Part shown: positions 1 to 7,358 of the stretch, one piece after another
Layout of the letters: each line of letters opens with the position of its first letter
Numbering within the stretch: the first letter of the stretch is position 1
Assembly (NCBI RefSeq): GCF_026790145.1
Contig: NZ_JALAMS010000020.1
Span: 62,001-126,000, forward strand
DNA: 64,000 bases
Source: Bacillus_I endophytica_A
GTDB lineage: Bacteria; Bacillota; Bacilli; Bacillales; Bacillaceae_H
Reading direction: 5' to 3'
Made by a program: the position numbers and the translations under genes
Notes under the pieces: model-generated
The model's database searches: none
Told to the model about the DNA's origin: nothing
The model's input: only the letters and a program-made list of their open reading frames with translations

Positions 1-75
1 CGTAGTGATTTTATCCGTTCTAATGATTAGTAACTTCAAACTTAAAAAAGTATAACACAACTTAGCGTACAATGT

Positions 76-264
76 TTATTTGTTTCTTACAATAATGAAT
101 AAATAAAAAAAGTATCCAAAATAATAGAATCCACCGAAAATAAGCAAAATGACTACAAGAATGATAATCAAGGCAAAAGCCCAGCCCCCGCCTCCATAGC
201 CTCCTCCATATGGAGTATAACTACCACAGTATGGCGAGCACCCTCCATACCCATACATGTACAT
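76..264 (-). CDS. YjcZ-like small sporulation membrane protein
   Basis: This 62-residue protein has a Tyr/Gly-rich N-terminus (repeated YGGG-type segments and two cysteines), then one hydrophobic segment at about residues 28-56 and a short basic tail. That layout matches the YjcZ/sporulation mini-protein family of Bacillus, whose members are typically 25-60 residues and are found in spores. The molecular function of the family is not known. An AGAGGTG ribosome site sits 6 bases before the ATG, and a sigma-K-type promoter lies just upstream. Sigma-K itself is encoded about 1 kb away. Family membership is judged from composition and layout only, since such low-complexity sequence gives weak homology. 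Confidence 0.7.
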   Translation of the reverse strand: MYMYGYGGCSPYCGSYTPYGGGYGGGGWAFALIIILVVILLIFGGFYYFGYFFYLFIIVRNK

Positions 265-278
265 TCACCTCTTTATTT

Positions 279-305
279 TATACTATGTACAGGAATGGAG
301 TTCGT
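279..305 (-). promoter_or_regulatory. Putative sigma-K promoter of the YjcZ-like gene
   Basis: Read on the minus strand, the -10 box CATAGTATA (279-287) fits the sigma-K consensus CATANNNTA. An AC dinucleotide (304-305) sits exactly 16 bases upstream, as in the sigma-K -35 element. It lies 15 bases before the start codon of the small spore-type protein, so the transcript would have a very short leader. Both boxes are short and could arise by chance. Confidence 0.5.
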
Positions 306-335
306 GTAGGCATATATGTATATTTTGGCTCTATT

Positions 336-914
336 CTAATTTGAAAGTTCAACTTTCCCTTTAAAAGGTTCATAAGAATGAATAACTGCCTTGTCTCCCT
401 TTTTTATTATGCCTGGTTTTTCTACAATACAAACGATTCCTCTTCTATCATAAGCCATTTTTACAAATTTTCCGGCTATCTTTTTTTCGGGATATTGACT
501 TTGAATAACCTTTCCTGGATGGATACAAGGATGATTGACCCCTTCACAAAGTAAAGCTGCTCCGCTAGGAAAAACAATGCGGCTTCCTTCTTTTAAAAGT
601 GTAAAATCATCGATTCCTTCAACAATAAGGTTTGCTCCAAGCCATTCAGGACGCACTTCCTCAATTTTCAATAATTGCGCCACTTCCGCACATTCTTCAG
701 CTGAAACGATAGAAATTTGTCTTCGGTTAAAGATCTCTGTTCCCTTTTCATACATTGGCTCTCTTTCTCCAGCTTTCTTCGTTAAACCAAAATGAAGATC
801 CCCAGGAATTCCTCCAAATTCCACCTGTACTTCTGCTCGTTCTTCCGTAATAAATGATCCCTTCTCTGTTGCCATAAAAACCCCTCGAACTTTTGCTTCT
901 ATTTTTTGAAACAT
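336..914 (-). CDS. MOSC domain-containing protein
   Basis: A beta-rich protein of about 192 residues resembling the MOSC (molybdenum cofactor sulfurase C-terminal) superfamily. Visible family-type features are the early GIPGDLHFG segment, an ISIVSAEE segment, a GANLIVEGI segment, and a conserved cysteine region (CEGVNHPCIHPG) followed by a C-terminal GDKAVI strand. MOSC proteins are thought to carry sulfur or handle molybdenum cofactor-linked reductions; the substrate here is unknown. The reading frame is open to an ATG at 986, but the ATG at 914 has a GGAAGG-type ribosome site and is preferred. No molybdenum gene is nearby. It is transcribed divergently from sigK. Confidence 0.75.
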   Translation of the reverse strand: MFQKIEAKVRGVFMATEKGSFITEERAEVQVEFGGIPGDLHFGLTKKAGEREPMYEKGTEIFNRRQISIVSAEECAEVAQLLKIEEVRPEWLGANLIVEGIDDFTLLKEGSRIVFPSGAALLCEGVNHPCIHPGKVIQSQYPEKKIAGKFVKMAYDRRGIVCIVEKPGIIKKGDKAVIHSYEPFKGKVELSN

Positions 915-1265
915 CGTACCCTTCCTTCCAAAGTATGGTATAAGTTTCTCTGTATTTATTATAATCATGATTGATCCCTTAATCATAGAACATTATACAA
1001 AATTTATTAACTAGCTTATAACGTATTACGTTCTCTTCTTAAAATCAGGTATAAATTATGTACGTTTTTTTAACTATACTCATACTATAAACTACTACCT
1101 TAACCTTATTTTTCTATTTTAAACACTTTTTAACTTTTTTCTAGACATATCTCTTTAGAGAGTTCCAAGCCCCTTAAAAGGACATTGTACAGACACAAAC
1201 TAGGCTCCTGTCACATATAAATAAAGTATCGTTACAATGGTGGTAATTTCTACGGAGGTGGTATG
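915..1265. other. Divergent intergenic region between the MOSC gene and sigK
   Basis: About 350 bases of AT-rich sequence contain the promoter regions of two divergent genes. The only coding potential is the unused 5' extension of the MOSC frame. A stretch resembling a sporulation promoter (CATATAAA, 1214-1221) precedes sigK by about 45 bases and could be a sigma-E or sigma-K -10 box, but I could not place a convincing -35 element. No hairpin or RNA gene was recognised. Confidence 0.4.
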
Positions 1266-1994
1266 ATGCCCGGCTTTTTTACGACTTTAGGTTACTTTGT
1301 TAAAGAGCTCGTTTTCCTTGTTTCCTACGTTAAGAACAACGCTTTTCCACAACCTCTCTCGCCGCAAGAAGAAAAAAAATACTTACTGCTTATGGAGCAA
1401 GGGGACGCACATGCTCGCAATATGTTAATTGAACATAACTTACGTCTTGTGGCACATATAGTAAAGAAATTTGAAAATACAGGAGAAGACTCAGAAGATC
1501 TTATCTCTATTGGAACAATCGGGCTTATTAAAGCAATTGAGAGCTATTCACAAGGCAAAGGAACGAAACTTGCGACATATGCTGCTAGATGTATTGAAAA
1601 TGAAATCTTAATGCATCTCCGTGCTCTAAAGAAAACGAAGAAAGATGTTTCTCTTCATGATCCAATCGGGCAAGATAAGGAAGGAAACGAAATTTCTTTA
1701 ATTGATGTGTTAAAATCTGAAGCAGACGACGTAATTGAAACGATTCAGCTTAATATGGAACTTGAAAAGATTCGTGAATATATCGATATTCTGGACGACA
1801 GAGAGCGAGAAGTGATCGTTGGACGATTCGGACTTGATTTAAAGAAAGAGAAAACACAGCGTGAAATTGCAAAAGAGCTCGGAATTTCAAGGAGTTATGT
1901 ATCACGAATTGAGAAGAGAGCTCTAATGAAGATGTTTCATGAATTTTATCGTGCCGAAAAAGAAAAGAAGAAAAAGAAAAACAGCCTTGATTAA
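1266..1994 (+). CDS. sigK: Pro-sigma-K, late mother-cell sporulation sigma factor
   Basis: Encodes the last mother-cell sigma factor of sporulation, which drives coat and spore maturation genes. The first 20 residues are a hydrophobic pro-sequence (GFFTTLGYFVKELVFLVS) ending just before YVKNNAFPQPL, the known processing point where SpoIVFB cleaves to free Tyr21. Region 2 (NLRLVAHIVKKF, EDLISIGTIGLIKAI) and region 4 with its helix-turn-helix (TQREIAKELGISRSYVSRIE) are complete. Two ATG codons are adjacent at 1263 and 1266. The second has better spacing from GGAGG (1254-1258) and puts the cleavage tyrosine at position 21, giving 242 residues. The gene is continuous, unlike B. subtilis strain 168, where the skin prophage splits it. 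Confidence 0.97.
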   Translation: MPGFFTTLGYFVKELVFLVSYVKNNAFPQPLSPQEEKKYLLLMEQGDAHARNMLIEHNLRLVAHIVKKFENTGEDSEDLISIGTIGLIKAIESYSQGKGTKLATYAARCIENEILMHLRALKKTKKDVSLHDPIGQDKEGNEISLIDVLKSEADDVIETIQLNMELEKIREYIDILDDREREVIVGRFGLDLKKEKTQREIAKELGISRSYVSRIEKRALMKMFHEFYRAEKEKKKKKNSLD

Positions 1995-2012
1995 TTTCAA
2001 GGCTGTTTTTTA
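1980..2012. terminator. Bidirectional terminator between sigK and yrhC
   Basis: An 11-base-pair inverted repeat (AACAGCCTTGA ... TCAAGGCTGTT) is followed by a T-run on the plus strand. It overlaps the sigK stop codon and lies directly at the 3' end of the convergent yrhC gene, so it can serve both. Confidence 0.85.
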
Positions 2013-2240
2013 TTCTTCTAAAGAGCTACGCAGCTTTTTGACTTTGTAACTAAATAGAAAAGAAACGAGTAGAAGTATAAAAGTTCCACTCATCATAATT
2101 GTCATTGTGCCACCATGGTGTTCATGATTGCTAATTAAAGTGCCAATATATAAGAATCCGCTCAATGCGAGTAAAATATAAATAAAACGTGTATAATCTT
2201 CAATTTTCGCTCGTACTTGACGTGCTGTATTTGTTTTCAA
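2010..2240 (-). CDS. yrhC: YrhC-like small membrane protein
   Basis: A 76-residue protein with two predicted membrane helices (about residues 19-37 and 47-66) joined by a short His-rich loop (SNHEHHGG), and charged ends. Size, topology and position match YrhC of B. subtilis, which sits downstream of the mtnN-mccAB genes. Its function is unknown. Here it follows mtnN directly in the same direction, with a 95-base gap. The name rests on synteny and topology more than on diagnostic motifs. Confidence 0.7.
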   Translation of the reverse strand: MKTNTARQVRAKIEDYTRFIYILLALSGFLYIGTLISNHEHHGGTMTIMMSGTFILLLVSFLFSYKVKKLRSSLEE

Positions 2241-2335
2241 ATCAAATCACCCCACGTAATTTCTCTATTTCTACTATAACATAGAATATACGTGTGAAAT
2301 GATAGCAATATCCACCACTGTTGGCAACTTTGACA

Positions 2336-3028
2336 TTAGATTTTTTCAACCATTCTCAAAATAAGGTCTGCAGAGTTTTTCGCTGCTTTTGGTAAATACT
2401 GATCAAATGAAATATTTGATTCTTTTCCAGCAATATCTGAAAGAGAACGAATAATAACAAACGGTGCTCCGAACTGATGACAAACTTGAGCAACAGCGGC
2501 AGCTTCCATTTCAGCTGCTTGAAGCGCTGGAAATTTAGAACGCACAAACTCTACGCGATCAGCATCGTTCATAAATGAGTCTCCTGTTGCAATAAGTCCT
2601 GTAACAATCTTCATGCCTTGGATTTCTTCCGCACTTTTCTCTGCTACAGCAACAAGCTTCTCATCTGGTAAAAATGCTGCAGGCATATTTGGCACTTGAC
2701 CATATTCATAGTTGAAGATGGTTACATCTACATCATGATGGCGAACTTCTGAAGAAATAACAACGTCTCCAACGTTTAGCTCTGGATTGAAACCACCAGC
2801 AGAGCCTGTATTAATAATATAATCAGGCTTGAATCTTTCAAGTAAAACAGCTGTTGATAAAGCTGCGGTTACTTTTCCAATACCTGATTTTAGTAAGATA
2901 ATTTCTTTTCCTTCATATTTTCCTGTTGTATATTCACAGCCTGCAATAACCGTTACATCGCGGTCTGTTAATTTTTCTCGTAAGATTGTCACTTCTTCTT
3001 CCATTGCTCCAATAATTGCGATTTTCAT
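2336..3028 (-). CDS. mtnN: 5'-methylthioadenosine/S-adenosylhomocysteine nucleosidase
   Basis: This enzyme hydrolyses methylthioadenosine, S-adenosylhomocysteine and 5'-deoxyadenosine to adenine plus the ribose derivative, removing inhibitory by-products of SAM-dependent reactions. The 230-residue protein matches the family length. It shows the N-terminal GAMEEE segment with the catalytic-site glutamate, TGSAGGF and GDVVISSEVRHHDVD of the nucleoside phosphorylase fold, the EMEAAAVAQVC segment that binds the ribose, and the catalytic aspartate in RSLSDIAG. In B. subtilis it belongs to a yrrT-mtnN-mccA-mccB operon; here those partners are absent and it stands next to yrhC. Confidence 0.97.
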   Translation of the reverse strand: MKIAIIGAMEEEVTILREKLTDRDVTVIAGCEYTTGKYEGKEIILLKSGIGKVTAALSTAVLLERFKPDYIINTGSAGGFNPELNVGDVVISSEVRHHDVDVTIFNYEYGQVPNMPAAFLPDEKLVAVAEKSAEEIQGMKIVTGLIATGDSFMNDADRVEFVRSKFPALQAAEMEAAAVAQVCHQFGAPFVIIRSLSDIAGKESNISFDQYLPKAAKNSADLILRMVEKI

Positions 3029-3164
3029 TTTTTAACCTCTTTCCTTCAACAAATTTTGCATATAGTGCTTATTCTAACATTATAAAGAGGAAGTCGCTAT
3101 ATTTCTTCCTAAAACACATGCTAAAATAAAGAAACGTACTGACCAAACAGGAGGTGAAGAGTGG

Positions 3165-3374
3165 ATGGGGTTACAGCTACAAATGATTCAAGATAAAGTC
3201 GAATTTTTTGAGGAGACAAGCATCGAAAAACTCGAATCAAAAATCAATGAGCAAATTGAAAATAACCGAGCTATTTTTCTAGAAGTACATCATGTTGGAC
3301 ATCAAACAATCGTTCACCCTGAGACAGGTGCTCGCCTTTATACAGCGGTTGTTCATTTTAAATTTAAAAAATAG
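3165..3374 (+). CDS. yrzA: YrzA-like small conserved protein (DUF2536)
   Basis: A 69-residue soluble protein with a predicted N-terminal helix (VEFFEETSIEKLESKINEQI) and a C-terminal beta portion containing HHVGHQTIVHPETG and ending in lysines. It resembles the uncharacterised YrzA/DUF2536 family of Bacillus and lies in the syntenic position between yrrS and mtnN. An AGGAGGTGA ribosome site precedes the start. It is the only plus-strand gene in this part and converges with yrrS. No function can be assigned. Confidence 0.75.
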   Translation: MGLQLQMIQDKVEFFEETSIEKLESKINEQIENNRAIFLEVHHVGHQTIVHPETGARLYTAVVHFKFKK

Positions 3375-3400
3375 CGCAGGAATACTCCTGCGCTATTTCT
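3370..3400. terminator. Bidirectional terminator between yrzA and yrrS
   Basis: A GC-rich 12-base-pair stem (AATAGCGCAGGA ... TCCTGCGCTATT) with a very short loop lies between the convergent ends of yrzA and yrrS. T-rich sequence on one side and A-rich sequence on the other allow it to work in both directions. Confidence 0.85.
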
Positions 3401-3401
3401 A

Positions 3402-4145
3402 TTAGTTTACTTTTTCTGTTCCAATCGGCTGCCAGCCTTCACCTTCAACCCAGCGGATTTGAACTTTATATTGTTCACCAGTTGATTTGGATTTGATTGT
3501 TGCTTGTGATTCACTTCCAACAGTTCCACCAGGATTACGTCCTAACCAAAGAACTGTCATATCATCTGTTGAAACACCTGTTGCTCCACTTACAGCTTGA
3601 AGCTGTGCATTCCAATCAGAAGAACCTTTGTCATATGATGCTGTATGACTTCCTGCTTCTTTTTCTTTATTTTCTTTAATTTCTTCCTTACTTGAATCGG
3701 CTGATGAAGAATCTTCTTTTTCGTCTTCGTTATCGTCCTCTTTTGTTGCTGTTTCATCATCTTCTTTTGAAGATTTTTCTTCTTCTGCATCATTTGATGA
3801 TTCGTCTTCATCATCGTTTGTTGCTACTTGATCTTCATCTTCACTATCACTTGCTGAAGAATCATCTGTTGCTTCATCTTCACTATCACTTGTTGAAGAA
3901 TCATCTGATGATTCATTATCTTTATTTTGCTCTGCGTTATCTTCGTCACTATTGCTCTTATCGTTTTGAACGTTTGCTGACTTTTGGTCACTATTCGCTG
4001 TAGTACTTTGCTTATCGTCTTTCCCATTCATAAACATTGTTCCAGCAATAAGGACAATTAAGACAGCCACAACAGCAATAAGCACGTTATAAACGCGATT
4101 CATTTTACGATTTTTATCGTGTCTTTGTGATCGTCTATTTTCCAT
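3402..4145 (-). CDS. yrrS: YrrS family membrane-anchored protein (DUF1510)
   Basis: The 247-residue protein starts with a basic cytoplasmic tail (ENRRSQRHDKNRKMNR) and a single membrane helix at about residues 18-41. A long, extremely acidic Asp/Glu/Ser linker follows to about residue 160, then a compact C-terminal domain with WNAQLQAVSGATG and RWVEGEGWQPIGTEK that is typical of DUF1510. The domain would lie outside the membrane. In B. subtilis yrrS is co-transcribed with the PBP gene pbpI and is expressed in the forespore, suggesting a cell-wall role, but its mechanism is unknown. The linker includes a 39-base tandem duplication (3833-3910). Confidence 0.85.
   Translation of the reverse strand: MENRRSQRHDKNRKMNRVYNVLIAVVAVLIVLIAGTMFMNGKDDKQSTTANSDQKSANVQNDKSNSDEDNAEQNKDNESSDDSSTSDSEDEATDDSSASDSEDEDQVATNDDEDESSNDAEEEKSSKEDDETATKEDDNEDEKEDSSSADSSKEEIKENKEKEAGSHTASYDKGSSDWNAQLQAVSGATGVSTDDMTVLWLGRNPGGTVGSESQATIKSKSTGEQYKVQIRWVEGEGWQPIGTEKVN
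3833..3910. repeat. 39-base tandem duplication in the yrrS linker
   Basis: Two near-identical 39-base copies sit head to tail, keeping the frame and encoding a 13-residue acidic unit (SDSEDEATDDSSx). Only one or two bases differ between the copies, so the duplication is likely recent or maintained by slippage. Confidence 0.8.
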
Positions 4146-4245
4146 TTGTTGCTTTCCTCCATCTTCATTACATAATGAATTATTGTAACATTATATTCCT
4201 GCTTCATGAACGGTTTTTAATAAGTTGAAGCATAATTGTAATATT

Positions 4246-6000
4246 TCATTTACGTTCACTCTGTTGATCGAGCTCATACACATTGTTTACTATATCATAA
4301 AATACACCATTTGTTTTAGCCTCTTCATCTTTTACAGATAAATCAACGACCACAAGAGCATACTTTGGATTTTCCCTTGGAAAATAGCCAGCAAACCACT
4401 TATTAACAAGCGCTTTTTTATCACTAATTTGTGCAGTACCCGATTTTCCAGCTACTTCATATGGAAGAGAAGCAAAGCGACGTCCTGTTCCTTTCTCTTC
4501 CTCTACAACACCAGTAAGAAGCGTTTGAAGCTTTTCAGCCGTTTCTTTCTTAATCCCACCACCTTCTAACTCTTGTTTTGGAAAGGAGAAGAGCGTATTT
4601 CCATTTTTATATTGAATCTTATCAACCGCTCTCACTTCATATGCCTTCCCTCCACGTCCAATAGTCGCCATCATGTTTGCAAGCTCTAATGGTGAAGCTT
4701 TGACATTCAGCTGTCCGATTGATGTTTGGGAAATCGCATTTGGACTTTTAGTCGTATTATCTGTCCACACCATCCCCTTTTTCTCTTCTGGAAGCTGTGC
4801 AAAGTTTTGAAGATGAAACACTTCCCCGCTCCATCCTGCCTTCGTTGTTAATCCTAGCTTTTTAGCATACGTTTCTATCATATGCTCGTCTTTTGCCGTT
4901 ATGTCTTTTCCGAGCTGTCCAAATGTGGCATTACAGCTTTCTGCAAAACTATCGTGAAAAGATAATGTGCCTTGATCTTTTTGAGCTTTTTTTCCGTAAA
5001 TATTTGTTGAACAGTTAAATGTTCGGTTTTCCACGTTTGGTAATTGTTCAAGAGCTGCAGCCGCAATAACGGTTTTGAAAACAGATCCAGGGGTATAAGG
5101 AATAAGCATACGGTTATAAACTCCACCATCTCCATAAGGCTTGACCTCATTAATCTCAGGGCGGCTTACAAGTGCTTCAACAGTATTATTTTCAATATTC
5201 ACAAGAACTGCTCCACCTTGCTTCAAACCGCTGCTGTCTACAATTCTCTCCACTGCACTTTGCTTTTCTTTATTGAGCGTTGTTTTCACTTTAACAGGAT
5301 AAAAAGGATTAGGAGCTCCTGTATACTTTACGTTTAAGCCAAACAAAGGGTTTCCTTGCCGATCTACATGATAGAGAAGCTTCGACTCCTCTTCCTGAAT
5401 TAAAAATTCATCAAAAGCTGACTGCAGTCCTGTAATACCAACAGACGTTTGAGTAGAAAGTTCGCCTTCTTTTAGTCTCTCATCATAACGTTCGACAAGG
5501 AGATCTCTGTTTTGTCCTGTTAAACCAATTAAATGTTCTGCAAAATGTCCTCCGTCATCCTTTTGAAGAGGAACAGCAAAAAGGCCAGGAATCTTTAAAC
5601 TATTGATGCTTTTCATTTCAGTTTCTGTGATTTCTTTCTCAATGACAACAGGCTCACTTGCTTTGTTTAACTTGTCTTTGAGCGCATATTCAGACATACC
5701 AACAAAGGACGCCACCTTATCACTTGGCCACTTCAATTCTTTTAAAAAAGGAAACATAACAAGAGATAATGAAGAATGGTGTGTAAGCGGCTCTCCATTT
5801 TGATCTACAAATTTTCCTCTTCCATCATCAATTACCATTTCTTGAGTACGCTGTCTTACACTTGCTTCTATTAAATTAATATGATGACGTGAAAAAGATT
5901 CTGTTTGAATAAGCTGTATTTGTGCAAGACGTGCTACAAGAATAAGCATAAAACATAAGAGGATAAAAGCTAATTTTTTCATTCGTTTATATGGTTTCAT
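4246..6000 (-). CDS. pbpI: Class B penicillin-binding protein (PBP4b type)
   Basis: A peptidoglycan DD-transpeptidase of 584 residues. It has an N-terminal membrane anchor (about residues 9-27), a dimerisation/pedestal region, and a transpeptidase domain. The active-site serine is in SVFK near residue 306, the SxN motif is SCN near 355, and the KTG-type motif appears as KSGTAQ near 520. In B. subtilis the orthologue (yrrR/pbpI) is a sporulation-associated PBP, and the same pairing with yrrS is seen here (100-base gap). It is downstream of greA but separated by a strong terminator, so it probably has its own promoter. Confidence 0.93.
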   Translation of the reverse strand: MKPYKRMKKLAFILLCFMLILVARLAQIQLIQTESFSRHHINLIEASVRQRTQEMVIDDGRGKFVDQNGEPLTHHSSLSLVMFPFLKELKWPSDKVASFVGMSEYALKDKLNKASEPVVIEKEITETEMKSINSLKIPGLFAVPLQKDDGGHFAEHLIGLTGQNRDLLVERYDERLKEGELSTQTSVGITGLQSAFDEFLIQEEESKLLYHVDRQGNPLFGLNVKYTGAPNPFYPVKVKTTLNKEKQSAVERIVDSSGLKQGGAVLVNIENNTVEALVSRPEINEVKPYGDGGVYNRMLIPYTPGSVFKTVIAAAALEQLPNVENRTFNCSTNIYGKKAQKDQGTLSFHDSFAESCNATFGQLGKDITAKDEHMIETYAKKLGLTTKAGWSGEVFHLQNFAQLPEEKKGMVWTDNTTKSPNAISQTSIGQLNVKASPLELANMMATIGRGGKAYEVRAVDKIQYKNGNTLFSFPKQELEGGGIKKETAEKLQTLLTGVVEEEKGTGRRFASLPYEVAGKSGTAQISDKKALVNKWFAGYFPRENPKYALVVVDLSVKDEEAKTNGVFYDIVNNVYELDQQSERK

Positions 6001-6036
6001 AAAAAAACACCTCGTTACAATTGTCGACGAGGTGTT
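6000..6036 (-). terminator. Terminator of greA
   Basis: On the minus strand, AACACCTCG and CGAGGTGTT form a 9-base-pair stem closed by a 13-base loop and followed by seven T residues. It lies between the greA stop and the pbpI start. Confidence 0.85.
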
Positions 6037-6057
6037 CTTATTTCAATCATTTTTTTA

Positions 6058-6531
6058 TTAATTTACAGCTGTAATCTTAACAAGCATCTCTCCACCTGGT
6101 GTTTGAACAAGAACTTCATCACCAATGTGTTTGCCCATAAGCGCTTTTGCAATTGGAGAATCGTTAGAAATGCGGCCTTCAAATGGATCTGCTTCTGCGC
6201 TTCCTACAATTGTATATTGTTCTTCATCTCCATCAGGTTGCTCTACAAATGTAATCGTTTTACCAAGAGAGACTGTTGAAGAATTTTCGTCTCCTTCAAT
6301 AATCTTAGCGTTACGAATCATTGTTTCAAGAGTTGAAATGCGACCTTCAACGAAAGCTTGCTCATCTTTTGCAGCATCGTACTCTGAGTTCTCTGAAAGA
6401 TCTCCAAAACTACGTGCAATTTTAATTCTCTCTACAACTTCTTTACGTTTTACTGTTTTCAGTTGCTCTAACTCCGTCTCAAGCTTTTCTTTCCCTTCTT
6501 GAGTCATTGGATATTCTTTTTCCGTTGCCAT
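6058..6531 (-). CDS. greA: Transcription elongation factor GreA
   Basis: GreA enters the secondary channel of stalled, backtracked RNA polymerase and stimulates transcript cleavage. The 157-residue protein has the usual two-domain form: an N-terminal coiled coil (about residues 12-75) with the acidic tip SENSEYDAAKDEQ, and a C-terminal FKBP-like domain containing the conserved ISNDSPIAKALMGK segment. The start has a normal upstream ribosome site. It lies between udk (upstream) and pbpI, the same order as in B. subtilis. Confidence 0.97.
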   Translation of the reverse strand: MATEKEYPMTQEGKEKLETELEQLKTVKRKEVVERIKIARSFGDLSENSEYDAAKDEQAFVEGRISTLETMIRNAKIIEGDENSSTVSLGKTITFVEQPDGDEEQYTIVGSAEADPFEGRISNDSPIAKALMGKHIGDEVLVQTPGGEMLVKITAVN

Positions 6532-6626
6532 AACTCTTCACTCCTTCATATATAAGCGTGTCTCTACTTTGTAAAGAGATGCTTGTAAATAAACAGGCTA
6601 TGTACTATAAGAAAGAAAATTTGTGA

Positions 6627-6649
6627 AATGGCGCCTATTAGGCGCCATT
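6627..6649. terminator. GC-rich hairpin after udk
   Basis: A perfect 9-base-pair stem (AATGGCGCC / GGCGCCATT) with a 5-base loop lies downstream of udk. The tail on the minus strand is only moderately T-rich, so termination efficiency is uncertain. The rest of the 190-base gap before greA shows no other feature. Confidence 0.6.
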
Positions 6650-6721
6650 CTTCATTCTTATCGTTTATCATATGCATCTTCTCTATACAAATACGTTTTA
6701 AATGTTATCTACCATATCGTA

Positions 6722-7357
6722 TTATAAAATAGCATTTTGTTCAAGAATTGTTTGAATCTTAGTACACATCAAATCAATTGCGACATGGTTTTGTCCACCT
6801 TCTGGCACAATGATATCTGCATATCGTTTTGTTGGTTCTATGAACTGGTTGTGCATTGGACGAACAACTTGTACGTATTGATCAATAACAGATTCCAGTG
6901 AGCGACCACGTTCTTTAATGTCACGTAGAAGACGACGCACAATTCGTAAATCCGCATCAGTGTCAACATAAAGTTTAATATCCATTAAGTCACGCAGGCG
7001 GTCATCTTCTAGTACAAGAATTCCTTCTACAATAATTACATCTTTTGGTTCTTCAATAATGATTTCTTCAGAACGAGTATGCATTGTATAGTCATATACA
7101 GGCTTTTCAATACTCTCGTAGCGAAGAAGACTTTCAAGCTGTTCTACTAAAAGATCATTATCAAAAGCAAGTGGATGATCATAATTGGTTTGCAAACGCT
7201 GCTCAAGCGGTACACTGCTTTGATCCTTATAATAGAAGTCTTGTTCTAAAAGCATAATAGAATGCCCTTGAAAATGTTCATAAATTGCTTTTGTTACGGT
7301 CGTCTTGCCTGAGCCTGAGCCTCCTGCAATTCCAATAACAACTGGTTTTTTCCCCAT
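6722..7357 (-). CDS. udk: Uridine kinase
   Basis: Phosphorylates uridine and cytidine to UMP and CMP in pyrimidine salvage. The 211-residue length is typical. The P-loop GGSGSGKTT is near residue 15, followed by the DFYYKD substrate segment, the FDNDLL segment and DVIIVEGILVLED of the Walker B region. The start lies one base past the trhP2 stop, so it is translated as the last gene of the trmR-trhP1-trhP2-udk run, the same arrangement as in B. subtilis. Confidence 0.97.
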   Translation of the reverse strand: MGKKPVVIGIAGGSGSGKTTVTKAIYEHFQGHSIMLLEQDFYYKDQSSVPLEQRLQTNYDHPLAFDNDLLVEQLESLLRYESIEKPVYDYTMHTRSEEIIIEEPKDVIIVEGILVLEDDRLRDLMDIKLYVDTDADLRIVRRLLRDIKERGRSLESVIDQYVQVVRPMHNQFIEPTKRYADIIVPEGGQNHVAIDLMCTKIQTILEQNAIL

Positions 7358-7358
7358 T

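Noticed and set aside
3497..4027. Overlapping frames opposite or shifted within yrrS
   Set aside because: The acidic linker is encoded by GAA/GAT-rich repeats, which leave other frames open by chance. They lack start signals and family similarity.
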